Shown here piece after piece: positions 1 through 5,057 of a stretch of 9,077 bases of DNA. Source of the stretch: Candidatus Berkelbacteria bacterium (GTDB lineage: Bacteria > Patescibacteriota > UBA1384 > UBA12157 > JAENIV01). Where the stretch lies: the NCBI GenBank assembly GCA_016844295.1, contig JAENIV010000034.1, forward strand, positions 1-9,077. The letters run 5' to 3'. The number at the start of each line of letters is the position of its first letter. Position 1 is the stretch's first letter. Under the pieces are notes generated by a model. That model was not told where the DNA came from. It was given only the letters and a program-made list of their open reading frames with translations, and ran no database searches. A program made the position numbers and the translations under genes.

Positions 1-29
1 CTATTCATCAATCGAAAAGACACTAAAAA

Positions 30-55
30 AAGACCTTCATTGGTCTTCTATTTTT
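30..55 (+). terminator. Rho-independent terminator of a gene to the left
   Basis: AAGACC (30-35) and GGTCTT (42-47) form a 6-bp stem with a 6-nt loop, followed by CTA and five T. A-rich sequence before the stem would also give a T-run on the other strand, so it could work in both directions. One plus-strand frame ends in TAA at 24-26, just before the stem, but too little of that frame is present to call a gene. Promoter-like sequence downstream suggests a new transcription unit starts after this point. Confidence 0.55.
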
Positions 56-98
56 GATGTCTAAAAGTCCTAAAAACGCACCCAAAATGAAACGGTGG

Positions 99-161
99 CA
101 TTAGGTTGAGCCTAATGTTTATTGAGCGATTGCCCTATTTATAGGCTCAACCACTCAATAA
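99..161. other. Interleaved inverted-repeat block E1
   Basis: Two perfect inverted repeats interlock. Arm A is GGTTGAGCCTA (104-114) and matches A' TAGGCTCAACC (142-152), 11 bp. Arm B is TTATTGAG (119-126) and matches B' CTCAATAA (154-161), 8 bp. A third fold competes with A: CATTAGG (99-105) pairs with CCTAATG (111-117), leaving TTGAG in the loop, which is complementary to CTCAA in both A' and B'. The order A-B-A'-B' means a pseudoknot or a switch between folds if this is RNA, or a site with two dyads if it acts as DNA. The block is between a terminator and the first gene of the element. I match it to no known riboswitch, and its function is unknown. Confidence 0.6.
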
Positions 162-234
162 TTGGTTTTCTAACACTAATACTGATCCAGACACTTTTAT
201 TCTATTACTTTCAGGAGTAAATAGCAACTAATTG

Positions 235-263
235 TGATATGATTGGTTTAGAAAGAGACCAAT
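235..263 (+). promoter_or_regulatory. Extended -10 promoter and start-proximal hairpin
   Basis: TG-A-TATGAT (235-243) fits an extended -10 element, with transcription expected near 250; no good -35 is visible. ATTGGT (242-247) and ACCAAT (258-263) could form a 6-bp hairpin whose loop carries the purine run GAAAGAG, the only Shine-Dalgarno-like sequence before the start codon at 270. Part of the stem lies upstream of the predicted transcription start, so the hairpin would form only in a longer transcript or as DNA. Both calls are tentative. Confidence 0.35.
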
Positions 264-269
264 ATTAAA

Positions 270-1013
270 ATGAAAATTAGAATATCTCATCCAGCATTGG
301 GTAATAATACAGCGAAATTCGAAGAAAATGACTTAAAATTTATTCAACTTTTAGAAGAAGATGAAGGTTTGGAAAACTCGCTTGTGAATGCTCGTTTAAG
401 GTCGGGGATTCCCAAAGAAGGTTTTGATCTTAATAAACCAGTAAAATCCTATATAAAAGCCAGATCCCTTGAGAAGATAAACCATAGACAATTAGTAGAT
501 GAGGCTATTAAGTTCACAATAGAGTATGGGGGACTTCCCAAAAGATGGATCTATGTTTTTTTGGATTTAATACTATTTAATGTTGCTATTCCCGACAAAA
601 TAAAAGACGAACCTATAGAAATTCTGGAATTGAAAGATGAAATTAGAATCATCATAAGAGAAGCTGTTACTCCAAGAGGGTTAACAGATTATATTAATGG
701 AAATAAAGAATTAAGAAAACAATTATCATTGTTGCCCAAAACTCCAATTATCAAAATACCACTTAAAAAATTGAAGATTAAAAAGAGAATGCTTGAGCTA
801 GCCAAAGAGAATAAAACTTCAAAACAGATGCGGGATATCCTGAGTCAAGAATTTGGAAAAGAATTGGAATTTGAGAGTGATTCGTATGAGATTATCAACT
901 CATTAAGATATCGTTTCGAAAAATATCTCGATAAAAAAATTTATGATAAAGATTTTAAGGGTGTATTAATACATATGGCACTTCAAAAACGTCAGAATAA
1001 AAACATCAAATAA
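270..1013 (+). CDS. Uncharacterised 247-residue basic protein
   Basis: I do not recognise this protein. It has no signal peptide, and the composition is that of a soluble, mostly helical and Lys-rich protein. One hydrophobic stretch (about residues 93-108) reads more like a buried helix than a membrane span. The C-terminal third (about 160-235) begins with a strongly basic segment, followed by a pattern like a helix-turn-helix: SKQMRDILSQEFGK and then a second helix near 205-220. That would suit DNA binding but is not a family match. It is the first gene of the plus-strand run leading to the serine recombinase, so it is probably element cargo or an element regulator. A weak GAAAGAG precedes the ATG at long spacing. 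I am confident it is a gene, but not of any function. Confidence 0.7.
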   Translation: MKIRISHPALGNNTAKFEENDLKFIQLLEEDEGLENSLVNARLRSGIPKEGFDLNKPVKSYIKARSLEKINHRQLVDEAIKFTIEYGGLPKRWIYVFLDLILFNVAIPDKIKDEPIEILELKDEIRIIIREAVTPRGLTDYINGNKELRKQLSLLPKTPIIKIPLKKLKIKKRMLELAKENKTSKQMRDILSQEFGKELEFESDSYEIINSLRYRFEKYLDKKIYDKDFKGVLIHMALQKRQNKNIK

Positions 1014-1039
1014 ACTATCCTAACACTTAGTGCTACGGT

Positions 1040-1070
1040 AGGTGTTTTATACGACAAAAACACCTTGTTT
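1040..1070 (+). terminator. Intergenic hairpin with T-rich tail, possible terminator
   Basis: AGGTGTTTT (1040-1048) pairs with AAAACACCT (1057-1065), 9 bp around an 8-nt loop, followed by TGTTTT. It lies between the 247-residue gene and the DUF5659-like gene. The stem is AT-rich and the tail is interrupted, so it may attenuate transcription, not end it. TATGAT at 1073-1078 just downstream could be a -10 for the next gene, whose transcript would then be nearly leaderless. Downstream genes could depend on read-through or on that start. Confidence 0.4.
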
Positions 1071-1082
1071 TAGTATGATGAT

Positions 1083-1364
1083 ATGAATGAAAATTATTAC
1101 AATAATGATCATATCAACTCACAACTAGGTAAAGAAAATATTTGTTTCAAAACCGCCGATCTGGCTTTGGCGTCTGCCATAAATTTATTTCAACCATTGG
1201 AGTCGCTGGATCGTACGGACTCGCGCAAAGTACTATTTATTTTTCCCAATAACGAACAAACGGAAAAAATTGTTGATTCTTATTGGAAAAGGCAACTTAA
1301 AGTTGAGCCCTTGGATTATTTTAATTCTTTAAGATCGATTAAAGCGAGATTACATGAAAGATAA
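1083..1364 (+). CDS. DUF5659-like protein
   Basis: This 93-residue protein follows the pattern I associate with DUF5659. It has a Phe-Lys-Thr-x-Asp-Leu-x-Leu-Ala-x-Ala start (residues 22-32), then a central strand ending in FIFPNNEQ. The end is SYWKRQL with a V-x-P-x-x-YF-x-x-L-x-x-x-KARL tail. The family has no established biochemical function; its small alpha-beta fold recurs in accessory regions of Patescibacteria beside recombinases, which fits here. No Shine-Dalgarno precedes the ATG. The sequence is cytosolic with no membrane segment. I am fairly sure of the family and unable to say what it does. Confidence 0.7.
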   Translation: MNENYYNNDHINSQLGKENICFKTADLALASAINLFQPLESLDRTDSRKVLFIFPNNEQTEKIVDSYWKRQLKVEPLDYFNSLRSIKARLHER

Positions 1365-1389
1365 ATAGTCGTGAAACGGAAAAATAATA

Positions 1390-1587
1390 ATGAAAATGAT
1401 AATCAACAATTTAAGAAAGGCTCAGAAAAATCAGCTCATCAACATTATCAGGATCCAGAGAAGAGCGATCATCGAGAATTGCTACGGCTGCATGAGCGGG
1501 CAGAAAAAGATTGATTGTCAGCTTGCGAGATGTCCGCTTTATGACTACAGACCGTGGAGTTTATGGCACCACAAGCGAGATTCCTAA
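1390..1587 (+). CDS. Small four-cysteine protein, putative zinc binder
   Basis: The 65-residue product has a basic helical N-terminus and then four cysteines: C-Y-G-C (residues 31-34), C43 and C48, with the end reading CPLYDYRPW. Cys-x2-Cys-Met-x-Gly followed by Cys-x4-Cys-Pro-Leu-Tyr and Arg-Pro is a motif I know from small phage and mobile-element proteins, where it probably holds one zinc ion. Its role is not established. The start follows a weak purine run (ACGGA). The gene is 25 bases after the DUF5659-like gene and probably in the same transcript. An overlapping GTG-started frame (1371-1514) lacks any conserved pattern and was rejected. Confidence 0.65.
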   Translation: MKMIINNLRKAQKNQLINIIRIQRRAIIENCYGCMSGQKKIDCQLARCPLYDYRPWSLWHHKRDS

Positions 1588-1633
1588 ATTCGTAACCTGA
1601 TTAAAAATAATAATAATTAGAATGAGGATCACA

Positions 1634-1909
1634 ATGGATTATTTACCGTCTGACATAGAAATCAAATTAATTGAAGATGAAAAATGGAAAGCAATTGTTG
1701 CCTTACGTTTTGGGAAAATGGTTATCAGAGGATTTAGGATACGTGTTAGCGAAGTCTCAAATGAATTATGGGTTGTCCCGCCGTCAATTCAAAACCAGAA
1801 GACTCGCAAATATCATCCAATCTTTTTTCTTGAAGATAAAGAACAATGGAATCAAATTCAGCAAATGATCTTAGATAAGTTTGATGAAGCGTTGAGTATT
1901 GATAGTTAA
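1634..1909 (+). CDS. SpoVG-like small nucleic-acid-binding protein
   Basis: The pattern of strands and the final helix resembles SpoVG: an I-x-I-K-L-I strand, then KAIVALRFG, MVIRGFRI, LWVVPPS in the place of SpoVG's LFIAMPS, KYHPI in the place of the IAHPI segment, and a C-terminal helix (about 75-88). Known SpoVG proteins bind DNA and RNA and act as small regulators, so a regulatory role in the element is plausible but inferred. An in-frame ATG at 1622 is possible, giving 95 residues. I chose ATG 1634 because GAGGA (1624-1628) stands 5 bases before it and nothing suitable precedes 1622. Similarity is distant, and an independent small beta-rich family is the main alternative. Confidence 0.55.
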   Translation: MDYLPSDIEIKLIEDEKWKAIVALRFGKMVIRGFRIRVSEVSNELWVVPPSIQNQKTRKYHPIFFLEDKEQWNQIQQMILDKFDEALSIDS

Positions 1910-1930
1910 CTATATAGAAAAGTTTTCTAT
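1902..1930. repeat. Two adjacent palindromes at the end of the SpoVG-like gene
   Basis: ATAGTTAACTAT (1902-1913) is a perfect 12-bp palindrome that includes the stop codon. Immediately after it, ATAGAAAA-G-TTTTCTAT (1914-1930) is a perfect dyad around one central base. As RNA the loops are too small for ordinary hairpins, so double-stranded protein-binding sites are more likely than terminators. They precede the next gene by about 50 bases and could be operators. Confidence 0.4.
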
Positions 1931-1981
1931 TAAGTAAAGTTATTTATTAAGTCATCAATAGATTTAATTAGAAAGAATAAT

Positions 1982-2134
1982 ATGAACGGGAAAAAAAATC
2001 AAAAATTAATCAAAAAAGATGATAAAAGAGCAATGATAGAAAGAGTGCTCAGACCATTGTTTGAAGGTTTTGATTTCTCGGATACCCATATAGTTGAGGA
2101 GGAATTGGAATGGAATTTGGACAGGCAATCTTAG
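1982..2134 (+). CDS. 50-residue frame, probably N-terminal part of a frameshifted gene
   Basis: This frame gives 50 residues: a Lys-rich start (NGKKNQKLIKKDDKR), a helix (RVLRPLFEGFDF) and an acidic end (VEEELEWNLDRQS) before TAG. It overlaps the next frame (2094-2516) by 41 bases. The next frame has no ATG upstream of its conserved-looking part. A +1 shift somewhere between about 2110 and 2133 would join the two into a single protein of roughly 175 residues. A weak AGAAAG precedes the ATG. Either this is the front half of a broken gene or it is a separate short protein that is translationally coupled to the next. I favour the broken gene. Confidence 0.45.
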   Translation: MNGKKNQKLIKKDDKRAMIERVLRPLFEGFDFSDTHIVEEELEWNLDRQS

Positions 2135-2516
2135 TCATGGCAAAAACTTTAAGTTATTAACGACAATGCGAAGTGAATTAGTTAAAGAATATGATTGCAA
2201 AACATCCTTAGAACTTATGATAGCTGATCGAATCGTGGCAAGTTATTGGCGGGCAATGCAATGCGATAGGATATTCAACCGCCTTGTAACAAAGGAAGAT
2301 GGCGGATTTTCTTTTGACCAGCTGAAAATAAATATCACCAAGGAACTCAATAAAAGTATTGAGCTTGCCAACCGGCAACTCAATACCAATATTATTTTAC
2401 TCAAAGAAATTAAACAGCCAAAATTGGACATTAAAGTGAACACAAAAAATGCTTTTATAGGAAATCAACAACAATTTAACGTAGACAAACAAAATGAAAA
2501 CATTGAACCCAAATAA
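2094..2516 (+). CDS. Helical element protein, probable C-terminal part of a frameshifted gene
   Basis: The open frame can only start at TTG 2094, or internally at ATG 2166, which has no Shine-Dalgarno. Its core (about residues 35-60) reads LELMIADRIVASYWRAMQCDRI. This resembles a widespread helical protein of unknown function in mobile regions, with an E-x-x-ADRI-x-x-x-YWR pattern. After it come a helix containing KELNKSIELANRQLN, a short strand (KLDIKV) and a polar Gln/Asn-rich tail. In that family the conserved part usually follows an N-terminal region of 50 or more residues, which is what the upstream frame at 1982-2134 would supply. No catalytic motif is visible. It overlaps the next gene by 23 bases. 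Confidence 0.5.
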   Translation: MRRNWNGIWTGNLSHGKNFKLLTTMRSELVKEYDCKTSLELMIADRIVASYWRAMQCDRIFNRLVTKEDGGFSFDQLKINITKELNKSIELANRQLNTNIILLKEIKQPKLDIKVNTKNAFIGNQQQFNVDKQNENIEPK

Positions 2517-2820
2517 TTTAGGACTTTTAGTTGAAGAATGCCCAAAAATTAAAATCTCTGATTTTCTTAAAAAATACAGGGCAGAACTTAAGAAAACCCT
2601 GATTTTGTCAGAATTAGAAATAATGGGGACAAATGTAGGGCTTACTCTGTCAAAAACTCGCTATAATGGCATCCGTTTTTGGTTCAAATGCCCTATATGC
2701 GGTCGGCGTATTGGGGTTCTATTCAAACATCCATTAACTAACGCAACCGGTTGCAGGAAATGCCTCAATCTCGAATATCGTAAACGAAGATATAAGGGAA
2801 TGATCGAAGGAAAGTTGTAA
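2494..2820 (+). CDS. Zinc-ribbon protein of unknown function
   Basis: The 108-residue product has a helical N-terminus (about 1-45) and a C-terminal zinc ribbon. FWFKCPICGRRIG (about 62-74) supplies Cys-x2-Cys, and GCRKCLNLEYRKRRY (about 86-100) supplies the second Cys-x2-Cys, with a basic tail. The pattern R-x-W-F-x-CP-x-CGRR ... CR-x-C-x-x-L-x-Y is one I know from hypothetical proteins near phage and recombinase genes. Nucleic-acid binding is likely, but no specific role is known. It overlaps the preceding gene by 23 bases and is followed after 3 bases by the next gene, so these three are probably translated from one message. It has no visible Shine-Dalgarno. Confidence 0.65.
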   Translation: MKTLNPNNLGLLVEECPKIKISDFLKKYRAELKKTLILSELEIMGTNVGLTLSKTRYNGIRFWFKCPICGRRIGVLFKHPLTNATGCRKCLNLEYRKRRYKGMIEGKL

Positions 2821-2823
2821 AGA

Positions 2824-3042
2824 ATGTTTTTAACAGATGACGAAGTGCTACAATTTCAGGCTATCTATCGTAACCAATTTGGGAAAGAGATTAGCCAAGA
2901 GGATGCGCGAGAACGAGGTACGAAACTGGTTCGTCTGTTTGAAATTATATATAAACCGATGACTAAAGCTGATTACAACAAAGTCCAACAAAGACGCAAG
3001 GAATTACGATTTGACACTGGCGATGTGTTAACGTTAAAATAA
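2824..3042 (+). CDS. Small conserved protein next to the recombinase
   Basis: This 72-residue protein opens with LTDDEVLQFQAIYRNQFGKEIS, then DARERGTKLVRLFEIIYKPMT. The pattern (L-[ST]-[DE]-[DE]-E-x-x-x-FQ-x-IY-x-x-x-FG-x-EIS-x-x-[DE]-A) is familiar from short hypothetical proteins beside serine recombinases in Patescibacteria. It is predicted to be a compact helical bundle with no catalytic motif. The recurrent position suggests a partner or regulator of the recombinase, but that is inference. It starts 3 bases after the zinc-ribbon gene. The -35 and -10 of the recombinase promoter lie inside its last 11 codons. Confidence 0.65.
   Translation: MFLTDDEVLQFQAIYRNQFGKEISQEDARERGTKLVRLFEIIYKPMTKADYNKVQQRRKELRFDTGDVLTLK
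3011..3040 (+). promoter_or_regulatory. Promoter of the serine recombinase
   Basis: A perfect -35 TTGACA (3011-3016), an 18-bp spacer and a -10 TAAAAT (3035-3040, five of six matches) sit in the 3' end of the preceding gene. Transcription would begin near 3047. That gives a leader of about 79 nt made almost entirely of the interleaved repeat block at 3055-3118. Confidence 0.6.
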
Positions 3043-3054
3043 GAGTAAGTTAAT

Positions 3055-3118
3055 GGTGGATGCCTATTTTGATGCCCTCGTTTGGAGTGTAGGCATCCAC
3101 CTTATCTCCAGCGAGGGC
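3055..3118 (+). promoter_or_regulatory. Interleaved inverted-repeat leader E2 that covers the recombinase ribosome-binding site
   Basis: Arm A GGTGGATGCCTA (3055-3066) matches A' TAGGCATCCACC (3090-3101) over 12 bp without mismatch. Arm B is GCCCTCG plus TGGAG (3074-3087) and matches B', CTCCA plus CGAGGGC (3106-3118), over 7 and 5 bp with a small internal loop. B' contains GAGGG (3113-3117), the Shine-Dalgarno placed 8 bases before the recombinase ATG. Pairing B with B' would therefore block translation. Only 4 nt (3102-3105) connect A' to B', too few to cross a full 12-bp A stem. The two stems are therefore likely to exclude each other, at least in part. This suggests a switchable leader, an inference from pairing alone. 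Confidence 0.65.
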
Positions 3119-3125
3119 TTCTAAA

Positions 3126-4754
3126 ATGGAAAAGATTAAATATTTTGCTTACTTGAGAAAATCAAGCGAAGCTGAAGAAAAGCAAGCGCTTTCTATCCCT
3201 GCTCAGAAAGATAAAATCAAAGAACTCTTTGGCGATTTAGATGTTGTAGACTATTTTGAAGAGAGCCATAGCGCTTTCCATCCATACAATCGGCCTTTAT
3301 TTGCCAAAATGATCGAGAGGATCAATAAAGGTGAGGCAAGTGGCATAGTAACTTGGCATCCAGATCGCCTTTCGAGAAATGAAGTTGATGCCGCTACAAT
3401 TACTTACGCTCTAAGAACTGGGTTAATCAAAGATCTAAAGTTTGGCTCTTACACTTTTATTAACTCGCCAGAGGGAATTTGGATGTTACAAATGGCCCTG
3501 TCTCAATCTCAGTATTCTTCAGCTAAACTTGGGACCGATGTCAAAAGAGGGTTAGAAAAGAAGCTAAAAATGGGTTGGCTGCCTTCGGAGGCACCTACCG
3601 GTTATCTTAATTTTGTAAACATAGAAACCGCTGAACATATAATCATTAAAGATCCGGACAGATTTGACTTGGTTCGCAAAATGTGGGATTTGATGCTTAC
3701 GGGCAACTATAATCCGACAAAAATCCTTGAAATTGCTAATAATAAATGGGGGTTTACAACTCTAAAAAGACGTAAGCGTGGCGGTGGCCCCTTGGCACGG
3801 AGTTCCATCTACGCTATGTTTACGAATCCTTTTTATGCGGGCGTAATTCTAAATAAGGGCGTGGAGTATCCTGGCAAACATGAAGCGATGGTATCTCTTG
3901 ATGAATTTGATCAAGCACAAATATTACTTGGTAGAAAGGGTAAACCGAGGCCAAAAACGCACTTTTTCCCATTTACGGGTCAGATCCGCTGTGGTGTATG
4001 TGGCTGTCTGGTTACTGCTGAAATGCATACCAAGATAATAAAAAATGCCAATCGAATGAAAAGTTTTACTTATTATCACTGTACTCATAAGAAAAAGTGG
4101 TGTAAGCAAAGAAATATCACTAAAGACGATCTCGAAATACAAATTGAAAGAGAGATTAATAAAATGGTTATTCTGCCAGTTTTTCGGGGTTGGGCGTTAG
4201 ACATTGTTAAACGTCGCAGCGATCAAGAAGTTGGCGATAGAACTAAAATTTATCAATCCCAACAAAAGACTATCAATGATACGCAGGCTGAACTAGATAA
4301 TTTATTAGCAATGAAGCTGCGTTTATTGGTTGATGACGATGAATATCTTAAGAAAAAGCAAGAATTGAAGGCCAAAAAGGCCAAATTGCTGGAAGAACTT
4401 AATGATACGGACCGTAGAGCGGACAAATGGATGGAATTGGGCGAAAGATTCTTTGATTTTGTCACATACGTGCTAAAAGCATTCGAAGAGGACAATCTTC
4501 AGCAGAAAAAGGAGATTTTGGCGGCTTTAGGTCAGAACTATGTATTAAAAGACGGAATTTTGAAAATTACTTCAAATGAATGGTTTATTCCCATTATTGA
4601 GCGCTATCCGACTCTGGAATCCGAATACCGAAGGTTAGAACCGGCTTTAGCAGGCGCTCCAACAGGTTTAGATGAATCCAAAAAAGAAGCACTGCGGCTT
4701 CTTCGTCTGGAATGGCGGGGCCGACCGGATTCGAACCGGCGATCTCCTCCGTGA
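3126..4754 (+). CDS. Large serine recombinase
   Basis: This enzyme would integrate and excise the element by a Ser-phosphodiester mechanism. The resolvase domain (about 1-150) shows Y-L-R-K-S with predicted nucleophile Ser13 and Arg11, plus DRLSRN (80-85). The recombinase domain follows (about 155-275), then a zinc ribbon with C289/C292 and C319/C326, and a charged coiled coil (about 372-430). The length of 542 residues is normal for the family. A strong GAGGG fixes the start. The last 13 residues (from W530) are encoded antisense to tRNA-Asp, and residues 519-526 overlie that tRNA's terminator. The natural C-terminus may therefore have been fixed or altered by the integration site. It has its own promoter and structured leader. 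The family is secure, but the target site is inferred. Confidence 0.93.
   Translation: MEKIKYFAYLRKSSEAEEKQALSIPAQKDKIKELFGDLDVVDYFEESHSAFHPYNRPLFAKMIERINKGEASGIVTWHPDRLSRNEVDAATITYALRTGLIKDLKFGSYTFINSPEGIWMLQMALSQSQYSSAKLGTDVKRGLEKKLKMGWLPSEAPTGYLNFVNIETAEHIIIKDPDRFDLVRKMWDLMLTGNYNPTKILEIANNKWGFTTLKRRKRGGGPLARSSIYAMFTNPFYAGVILNKGVEYPGKHEAMVSLDEFDQAQILLGRKGKPRPKTHFFPFTGQIRCGVCGCLVTAEMHTKIIKNANRMKSFTYYHCTHKKKWCKQRNITKDDLEIQIEREINKMVILPVFRGWALDIVKRRSDQEVGDRTKIYQSQQKTINDTQAELDNLLAMKLRLLVDDDEYLKKKQELKAKKAKLLEELNDTDRRADKWMELGERFFDFVTYVLKAFEEDNLQQKKEILAALGQNYVLKDGILKITSNEWFIPIIERYPTLESEYRRLEPALAGAPTGLDESKKEALRLLRLEWRGRPDSNRRSPP
4680..4703 (-). terminator. Terminator of tRNA-Asp, inside the recombinase 3' end
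   Basis: Read on the minus strand, AAGAAGC (4703-4697), a 6-nt loop and GCTTCTT (4690-4684) form a 7-bp stem that runs into six T (4685-4680). It lies 10 bases after the tRNA CCA end. On the plus strand no T-run follows, so it is directional. Because it overlies recombinase codons, it was either supplied by the element or belongs to host DNA into which the recombinase reads. Confidence 0.65.
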
Positions 4755-4789
4755 CAGGGAGGCGCGATAAACCACTACGCTACGGCCCC
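4713..4789 (-). tRNA. tRNA-Asp (GTC)
   Basis: The minus strand folds as a full tRNA. The acceptor GGGGCCG pairs with CGGCCCC, followed by discriminator G and an encoded CCA. The anticodon arm is CCTCC-CTGTCAC-GGAGG with anticodon GTC (Asp), and the T arm carries TTCGAAT. The recombinase gene overlaps the 3' half by 42 bases and the GIY-YIG gene overlaps the 5' end by 15 bases, both in antisense or shared bases. The best promoter for it lies 330 bases upstream, before a duplicate of its first 18 nt. Expression probably depends on processing a longer transcript that includes the nuclease message. A weaker TTAGAA-17-TAAAAT lies nearer, inside the nuclease gene. Confidence 0.95.
4772..4789 (-). 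repeat. 18-bp direct repeat, copy within tRNA-Asp
   Basis: The minus-strand sequence GGGGCCGTAGCGTAGTGG is the first 18 nt of tRNA-Asp and is identical to 5097-5114. The two copies bracket the GIY-YIG gene in the same orientation, as expected for a target duplication or a site-specific insertion. Confidence 0.85.
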
Positions 4790-5047
4790 AAAGTTATTTA
4801 ATACTATTTTACCGCTTTTAATATCTCTTTCTAACTGTCCATGACTTCTTTTGTATTTTCCTTCCCATAATGCAGCCTCTATTACTGTTTGAAATTCGCG
4901 CCAGCCAATTAGTTCCAATGGTCGTCGGTATCTTGTACTTTCGACATGACCCCCAAGATGCTCATTTATACGATTTTTTAAATTAATCGTCGAACCAATG
5001 TATAAATGATTATCCTTTTTACTCTTTAAGATGTAAATATAAGCCAT
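4775..5047 (-). CDS. Short GIY-YIG endonuclease
   Basis: This 90-residue protein is a minimal GIY-YIG nuclease of the UvrC/URI class. Strands YIYIL (3-7) and LYIGST (15-20) carry the two signature tyrosines, R26 and H30 (NRINEH) the usual basic pair, and E62 the metal-binding glutamate in A-x-WE-x-x-x-K. Such proteins cut DNA, and some act as homing enzymes. The natural target here is unknown. The last residues (GAVA) and the TAG stop are read from the first 15 nt of tRNA-Asp. The gene is bracketed by 18-bp copies of the tRNA start and lies downstream of the apparent tRNA promoter. No good Shine-Dalgarno is seen; GGCGGG about 8 bases before the ATG is the only candidate. A housekeeping repair role is the alternative to mobility. 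Confidence 0.88.
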   Translation of the reverse strand: MAYIYILKSKKDNHLYIGSTINLKNRINEHLGGHVESTRYRRPLELIGWREFQTVIEAALWEGKYKRSHGQLERDIKSGKIVLNNFGAVA

Positions 5048-5057
5048 AAAATTAAAC

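Larger units (their letters stand above)
1..4712 (+). mobile_element. Right part of an integrative element with serine recombinase, left end outside the window
   Basis: A run of small plus-strand genes of accessory character ends in a large serine recombinase that reads into tRNA-Asp. To the right, everything looks like chromosome (tRNA genes, glycosylation operon). The other junction would be expected to show a piece of the tRNA-Asp 3' end; none is present between 1 and 4680, so the element probably extends past the left edge. No relaxase, capsid, terminase or replication gene is visible in this part. The exact right boundary within about 4680-4789 cannot be fixed. Confidence 0.5.

Noticed and set aside
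99..161. Ordinary Rho-independent terminator
   Set aside because: Neither stem is followed by a T-run on either strand, and the interleaved arrangement is not that of a terminator.
1371..1514. GTG-started 47-residue frame
   Set aside because: It overlaps the four-cysteine gene in another frame and is a low-complexity Asn/Lys/Glu stretch without conserved pattern.
1671..1868. 65-residue frame within the SpoVG-like gene
   Set aside because: It lies wholly inside that gene in another frame and shows no motif or ribosome-binding site.
2096..2134. Programmed frameshift in the 1982-2516 region
   Set aside because: A Shine-Dalgarno-like GAGGAGG is present but lies about 30 bases before the TAG, and UCU-UAG is not a known slippery site. 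A mutation or sequencing error is simpler.
1..4680. The opposite attachment site of the element (tRNA-Asp 3' fragment) inside the window
   Set aside because: I looked for pieces of the tRNA-Asp T arm, anticodon arm and acceptor 3' side and saw none, so the left end must be outside.
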